Shown here piece after piece: positions 58,798-64,000 of a stretch of DNA of 64,000 nucleotides; positions within the stretch are counted from its first letter, which is position 1, and each line of letters begins with the position of its first letter. Source of the DNA: Bryum argenteum (lineage: Eukaryota; Streptophyta; Bryopsida; Bryales; Bryaceae). The DNA lies in contig CM073323.1 of the NCBI GenBank assembly GCA_037043015.1, positions 19,806,758-19,870,757 on the forward strand, read 5' to 3'. The position numbers and the translations under genes are program-made. The notes beneath the pieces were generated by a model. That model was not told where the DNA came from and did not search any database. It worked only from the letters and a program-made list of their open reading frames with translations.

Positions 58798-59956
58798 TTA
58801 CTCATGGAAGTAATGAGGATATCGACCGCGATAATCCTCTACTTTCTCCTCAACCTTAACCCTAGTTGATGTGGATTTCATATTCCACAAACTCTCTTCC
58901 ACATTGAGCATCTCTTGCTCATACTTCTCCCATCCAAGATTGTACCTTTCACCAAGAAAAACATTTTAAATGTTAAGTATAAATTAAACAATAAGATGCC
59001 CACATACAAAGATATAAGAAATCATTCAAACGCATATAGATTAAAAAGAACATACCAATAAAATACTTCTTGGTCTTTGTGAAACGCAAGCAATTCCTCC
59101 TTCAATAATTCGCGCCCTTGAGGAATGTGATTCTTCGAAAAGTGTTTGACCACATGCGCATATTTTGATGCTCTCGAAGTTGCGAGCTTTCGAAGGAATA
59201 CATCATTTGACTCCAATGAAGTCCATAGTTGGGAATTAATCAAACCAACCCCCCATTCACTAATTCCAAGAATTTCTATCTTCTTTGAATCAAGAAAGCT
59301 ACAAAGGAGAGGTTTAGGCAACGGCTCACGATCTTGGGCATGTTTTTCAATCTCACTCCAAGAAGACAATGCTTTTTGCCTCCATACCTCCATTTGTTGA
59401 TGGTGAATTTTTCGTAGCCGTTTCTCCACATCACCCATGATTTTGGAATTCATTTTTTTGTGGTCTTGAACTCGAATGCGATGACTTTTTCGTGGCCGCC
59501 CCGGTTCTGCTTTCTCTATGAAGAGATTGTGTTTCTTCTTCATATGACCCCGAAGATTTTTCAAATTTTTGTATTTGCAAGTGCATTCTTCATAACGACA
59601 TTCAAAGGCTTGAGAAATGCCTTCTCGGTCCTTTCGATCTTCAGGAAACCAATAATGAGTTTCAAAATCCGCAATGGGCAAACCATCCTCTACACCATAG
59701 AAGAAATAAATTACCATTTTAGAATCAAAAGGTGATAAAATCACTAATCTAAGAAATATGCATCACTACATACTTACAATATAAAAGGACATTTAAAATA
59801 ACCAAGTATTATACATTTGTAACTATGAATTGAAAGTTTTGTACCATTTGTCCTTATATTTGGAGGAAGATGCATCTGTAATCGCTCGGTATCAGATGTC
59901 TCACTCTCGGACCGTAAACTCGCATCTTCATTCTCCAAAATGATTGGCTCCAACAT
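58798..59956 (-). CDS. C2H2 zinc-finger protein with AT-hook-like motif, three exons
   Basis: Exons 59956-59845, 59689-59056 and 58945-58798 join in phase to an uninterrupted 297-residue protein (894 nt including stop TAA at 58798-58800). The start is MLEPIILENEDASLRSESE. One C2H2 finger is visible, FECRYEECTCKYKNLKNLRG followed by HMKKKH, and an AT-hook-like PGRPRK follows at once; together they suggest DNA binding in the nucleus. The rest is helical and charged (MEVWRQKALSSWSEIEKHAQ) with a C-terminal tail YRGRYPHYFHE. All splice sites are GT/AG. It lies inside a DNA transposon, so it may encode an accessory or unrecognised transposition protein, but no catalytic domain is seen. One of the two intact models in this window. 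Confidence 0.7.
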
Positions 59957-60005
59957 AGTGATTGATCAAGATCTTCTAAGCAAGCTTGTTGATCTCGAGA
60001 TCAAA

Positions 60006-60251
60006 TTAAGTTAACCTAGCAAGGACACAAGCAAGAGGATTAGAGTTCATATCAAAAGCATTGGAGAAATATTCAATAATGTCAACACATGACTGGCATT
60101 TACTGCTTGCATCGACACAAGCTTCACGTGCCTTCGCCCACGGCTTGCAATTTCCAATGCTTGTGTCCTGGAAGCGCTCCGGTTTGAATTCGCGTTGGTC
60201 ATAGACAAGGTTCAGAATGGTATCAAAGTTGATATGGTATTGTGAGTCCAT
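60006..60251 (-). CDS. Hypothetical 81-residue ORF
   Basis: MDSQYHINFDTILNLVYDQR to LACVLARLT, ending TAA at 60014-60016 or nearby. Contains a CxxC (SKCQSCVDII) but no recognised family. It lies between the PYL exon and the zinc-finger gene on the same strand, so could be a further transposon exon. Confidence 0.35.
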   Translation of the reverse strand: MDSQYHINFDTILNLVYDQREFKPERFQDTSIGNCKPWAKAREACVDASSKCQSCVDIIEYFSNAFDMNSNPLACVLARLT

Positions 60252-60315
60252 GCATACATATCACCAGTCATATGTAGTTTCAAGTGTAAGAGAGAAAATA
60301 AGGGGCGTTACAAAC

Positions 60316-60462
60316 CTGTGGTTTGTCGAATCGGCGAAGGACGGACCACACGGTTTCCACGGGGGCCTTGATCTGCTGCAACAAGATGGAGCCGCACTGG
60401 TGCGGTTGGAGCTCGTGTTTGTGGAAGCGGCAAATCAGGTCTTGTTGCCCTTCGAGCAGCGC
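60316..60462 (-). pseudogene. Captured exon of a PYR/PYL/RCAR abscisic-acid receptor
   Basis: A 147-bp exon, phase 0 at both ends, with acceptor ATTTTCAG and donor CAGGTTTGT. It encodes ALLEGQQDLICRFHKHELQP and HQCGSILLQQIKAPVETVWS, then VLRRFDKPQ, the conserved N-terminal part of the START-like PYL receptors (xHxxxxxQCSSxLVQxIxAPxxxVWSxVRRFDxPQ). Ending an exon after RRFDxPQ agrees with the intron position I recall for PYL genes. No in-frame ATG precedes it (a TAA is met upstream) and no later PYL exon (gate SGLPA, latch HRL) was found. Being about 250 bp inside the transposon terminus, it looks like a host exon captured by the element. Confidence 0.8.
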
Positions 60463-60475
60463 CTGAAAATTCGAA

Positions 60476-60497
60476 CATTTAGGGTTTAGGGTTTATG
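60476..60497 (-). promoter_or_regulatory. Telo-box (AAACCCTAA repeats)
   Basis: Reverse strand reads TAAACCCTAAACCCTAAATG just before the PYL exon. Teloboxes are common near plant transcription starts; here it may have come with the captured exon. Confidence 0.5.
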
Positions 60498-60720
60498 AAC
60501 CTAGTGCGCGGAGGGGATTTGCTCAGGGGAGCCGGAGCAGGAGAGAAGCCGCCGCAGGAGCGGAGCCGGAGCAGGAGCGGGTGCGGAGGCGCGAGGAAAG
60601 CAAACTGGCCGGGCACGAGCTGGGGCGGGCAGCGAGGGCGGGCACACAAGCAATGAGGGATGAGTTGGGGGGCACACCGGCGCGGATGATGGATGTACCC
60701 CACGCGTGGGGGATATCCTG

Positions 60721-62624
60721 CCAAAGCGCTCACAGTGAGTGGTTGGTGCTTATTACATGCACTAACTAACTAATAGTATAGTAACTTATAGTAGGAGTAG
60801 AACAATCTATTTACAACATATCGCAACAAATTGGTAGCGAAAGTGAGGACGAGAATGCACCTGGCTGGCCAAGACTGGTGGAAAAGAAAGCCAAGGAACA
60901 GTAGCATGATATGTTATTAGAGGCATGGTTATCCGGAGTACATGGAATGTTCCGTATTTGTTCCTGGAATCTTTCACACACACACATATTTCGTATTACG
61001 AAAGTATCTAGGATCATCTGATGATGGATGTGGACAAGTGAACAAATTCAAATTCAGCCAGAAGTACATACAAATTCAGTCCGAAGTACGTAGCTGAGAT
61101 TCGAAAATACAGGAATATTCTAGTACTCCGGTGACCTTGACTAGAGGGGGCGGACCGGAAGACCCTCGAAAAACCGTTTGAGAGTGGCATCTAGCCAGCT
61201 CTTATGTGTGTGGCGTTCTGCTTTTGCTTTGCGGCCGACACTTGGCACGCCATAGCCGATCGTGTGATTGATCCCATTTTATAGGAGTGACATGGACGCC
61301 TCCTTCCAGTGGGACTAGGGTCGCTGTCGCCGCTACGGTTCAAATTACCCGCCCTGTCCGGTCCTTGAATCCCTCCACGGTATCCCATTTCGCAGATTCA
61401 GCACGCCACTCATAATTAGACTAGCTCTTTGTACTAATTCACATGGACAGTCAGAGCATTCATTGCACGATGAGAATGCTGCTTTAGCGTGATCGGTGAG
61501 AATTATCGACGGAAGAGAAAGAGGTTATGGAGTAGCGAGTTCGCCAATTTTGTCATGGCAAGTACGTGGCGGGACTGAGATGCTGGTGCGCTTTTTGGAA
61601 ACTTCGTCTTTGATGGTGCGCCTTTTGGTGAGTTCAGCTCGTTTCTTGGAGGTGATTTTGATTCGGACGTTGGTGTACGAGCGAATTTGAGTTTGATGTT
61701 AGAATCTGGAGCTGTAGCACTTTTGTATCGTAGCAATTTCTAGTGAATGGCGGTAGGAGAGTTCGGGATTTGGTGTAGTATCTTGATGAAGACGGGCGTC
61801 GCTTGGAAGGCGAAGTGTGTAACGGATTTAGTTTTGAGCGGCGATCTGCGGTGTATGTGCACTGAGATATGAAAATTTGTGGCAGATTTTTCTGGATCTT
61901 TTGTGAGTCGCAACACCGGCATGAGATAGCAACTAAGCTTCAAGATCATCTAGAGTTTGGACAGTCTAATCGTCCAAGATGATGCTCCAGCGAATGTACG
62001 TTATTCTAAGCATAACATTTGATTACTTTTTTTTTTCAGCTTCTTGTATTTAGTTCGAGTCTCGACAAGATTCTTCTTTCTCCTTCAAAGAGGAGTGCAG
62101 CTAGTTGTAATTTATAGAGCTTGAACATTAGCTTTTATTATCGACTTCCATATGCAGAGTGGAGACAATATTGAAAGAAGGAATATGGTGGTATCTTCGA
62201 GGGAGTAATGAATCTGTCTGTAAAATTGTAATTGAATCAATAACAATGGTACAGTATGTAGAATGATTCAACCGACTGAGAAGATTAAGTGTTAGTAAGG
62301 ATTAAGTAGGAATATCGAAGTCTCGTTCTAACATAATAATCAACTTCAAACCTTTGAGTGCCTCTAGGTGATTTAAAAGAGTTGTCATTTCAAGAAACAG
62401 CTCTGTAACGTTGTTTCTTAATGACAATTTACAGGTAGTGTGGCTCTTCTCTTTTACACTTCCATCAATTATGAATGTGGGATGTCTTGTGCCATACATC
62501 ATCTGTGAGTACTTAAACGCGAACCTATTGATACTGAGTAAAGCATCACTGTATACTAGATGTGTAGAAGCCTTGGAAATTATTTCAACAAACTCATGAG
62601 ATTGAGGAATTTGAAAAATTGCAG
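60721..62624. other. Unassigned sequence before the channel gene
   Basis: The first 100 bp (to about 60822) resemble the outer part of the copia LTRs (TTACATGCACTAACT, TTTACAACA). An uninterrupted reading at 61580-61740 (DGAPFGEFSSFLGGDFDSDV) may be an exon but has no start. Upstream exons of the channel gene may lie here. Confidence 0.4.
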
Positions 62625-64000
62625 ACAATCTGAGCAAGAAGACGAAGGAGAAAGCGACCAACCGAGAGCACAGAACCGGAAAGATGCAGATAAGGGTAAA
62701 GATATGGTAGGGGGAGATTACAATAATATTCCCACGAACTCAATATCGGACGAGGTCAAATCTAAAGCATCTGTCTTGAAGCGGTACGGTAATCGACTGT
62801 CGGTCCTACTCAACAGTCAGTATCGAGTGAAGAACGTAGGAGCTAGCAAGCATGTTTTGGATACTTACCATGACTCATTTTTATATGGTAAAGTGCCTCC
62901 ATCTGTGAAAGTCCGTGCAGCTCTTCGGGCCGGCTGGATAGGAAACTTCTGGCACTTTGTAAGTACTTCCTATCACCAATCTTGCAATACATGATGCTCC
63001 GGCGATCTTTGCCAGTTACAATCTTGAATGTTGAAAGCTATGATGTTTCAACTTGAAAACTTCACACAGTAACTAAGGTTTGTCTTATGGTAAATGATGC
63101 AGCTGGAATTCATCTTAGCTCTCACTTCGGGCGTCCTGTACGTTTACTCCACGTAAGTAATAACAAGCAGTGCTCTTCCGTTCACATCAAGAAGCATGCA
63201 GTAACTGTTAAGAAGTAAACAATAAGTTATTCTGGGATTTCATTTATTACTTTTGGTGCAGAGGAAGAAGTAGAATGAAATACTCACGATGACCGCCTAT
63301 TTGACTGATTCTAACGTTTTCACTCTGCACTTCATTCTGTTCACAAGAGAAGTTATATACCATTGTCCTCTCTATTGTGGAACCATCGTGCTGTATTACT
63401 TGTCATTTGATGTAGAATATTTTTGAGCTTAGTATCATTTGATGTGGGATCACTCAGGTATTACGAATACACGAAATTCAATTGGGTTAGTCGAGCTCAA
63501 AACTATATTAGCGTGGCTTTTCTTGTCGACTATGTCTTGCGAGTATACAGGTAAAAGGCTGCTGTGTTCTTGTACTGGGTGCTTCTTTCGCTCTACATTG
63601 CTCGTTGTGACCATGATTTCTCATTAGTAGTTACCTACATGTTAGATGTTCTGATATACCTTTCAAAGAAACGTTCGACTTAGTCGAGAGCAGATGCTGG
63701 AAGAATTGATTAGGGCAACGCACTAAACGTGGCCACGATTGAGCTTCTGGTGGTAGTATGTACAAGTCAAGCACTGATATTCTTGATTTGTGAGTCTTTG
63801 CAGTGAGTCTGTGCGCGTGTACTACATCTTTTCATGGTGGGGTTTGATTGACATACTCAGTGCACTACCCATAATATTTCTTTTCAGGTTCGGATCACTT
63901 TTTGAGCTGGTACTGACATGGTCTTTAAGATTGATAGAGGAGCAGGGTTTGAGCCACATTTTGCACCAGATTGTCTCTTGTTCTGCTCCTCAACTTGCTT
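62625..64000 (+). CDS. Voltage-gated / slo-like K+ channel gene, N-terminal part (runs off window)
   Basis: Exons 62625-62958, 63103-63152, 63458-63550 and 63804 onward join in phase with no stops. After a charged cytoplasmic N-terminus (SEQEDEGESDQPRAQNRKDA) come FWHFLEFILALTSGVLYVYS (S1), YISVAFLVDYVLRVY (S2, with the conserved Asp) and YYIFSWWGLIDILSALPII (S3, with D-I), the pattern of six-transmembrane cation channels; the spacing and WLE-like start recall Ca2+-activated slo/RCK channels. S4, pore and gating ring would lie beyond 64000. A membrane K+ channel is likely; the subfamily is inferred. The start codon lies upstream or is MVGGDYNN at 62705; an acceptor (TTGCAG) at 62624 favours an upstream exon. 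Confidence 0.65.

Larger units (their letters stand above)
56904..60720 (-). mobile_element. DNA transposon with CAGGATATCCCCCA termini
   Basis: CAGGATATCCCCCA at 56904-56917 is inverted at 60707-60720; similarity continues for about 22 bp with small gaps. The 3.8-kb interior holds an intact minus-strand zinc-finger gene, a broken plus-strand ORF, subterminal repeats at the left and a captured PYL exon at the right. No target duplication was found and no classical DDE transposase recognised, so the superfamily is open. Confidence 0.6.

Noticed and set aside
60476-60497. Interstitial telomere
   Set aside because: Only two to three repeat units are present; a telo-box or chance is more likely than telomere insertion.

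Overview
The window reads as nuclear DNA of a streptophyte plant. It holds a Ty3/gypsy chromovirus with a chromodomain, Ty1/copia relics, plant-type splice sites, a telo-box (AAACCCTAA) and an exon of a PYR/PYL/RCAR abscisic-acid receptor. The gene content (voltage-gated K+ channel, U1-type zinc-finger plus dioxygenase family, ParB-like/methylase gene) suits a non-seed plant (bryophyte, lycophyte, fern) or a streptophyte alga better than an angiosperm. I cannot name the species. No rRNA, tRNA or CRISPR was seen. Almost everything is mobile or decayed, and only two gene models look intact.

Layout. 0.8-12.3 kb: a minus-strand transposase-like gene (DFxENY, SDGC, HGKGxxDG signature) split in an exon by a complete chromovirus of 7,905 bp (3886-11790) with 1.29-kb LTRs and a 5-bp target duplication. 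12.3-30.4 kb: AT-rich DNA with a truncated copia element, nested GGTTTACACTA-ended MITEs, a 1.2-kb repeat family, a decayed copia element (about 21.35-26.16 kb) and a 419-bp solo LTR whose U3 is an array of heat-shock-element-like pentamers. 30.4-44 kb: AT-rich; two related, broken genes combining U1-type zinc fingers with a 2OG-Fe(II) dioxygenase-like domain, a Rab1/RabD pseudo-exon, and an inverted pair of the same 1-kb repeat.

44-57 kb: composition changes to GC-rich. This block holds a spliced gene with a ParB-like segment and a DNA-methylase-like motif, a proline-rich coiled-coil ORF and a broken FCP1/NIF-type phosphatase gene. A 20-nt palindrome built on GCGGCCGC occurs about 21 times here and nowhere else. 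Six of the seven introns of the ParB/methylase gene carry one or two copies each, suggesting an introner-like or intron-tolerated mobile palindrome.

56.9-60.7 kb: a DNA transposon with CAGGATATCCCCCA termini, subterminal repeats, an intact three-exon C2H2 zinc-finger gene, and one clean captured exon of a PYL receptor next to its right end. 62.6-64 kb: exons of a six-transmembrane-type K+ channel gene running off the window.

The genes do not form one pathway. The theme is layered invasion: transposon-like genes interrupted by younger elements, plus possible DNA-modification domains (2OG dioxygenase, methylase, ParB-like) of the kind that elements themselves can carry.
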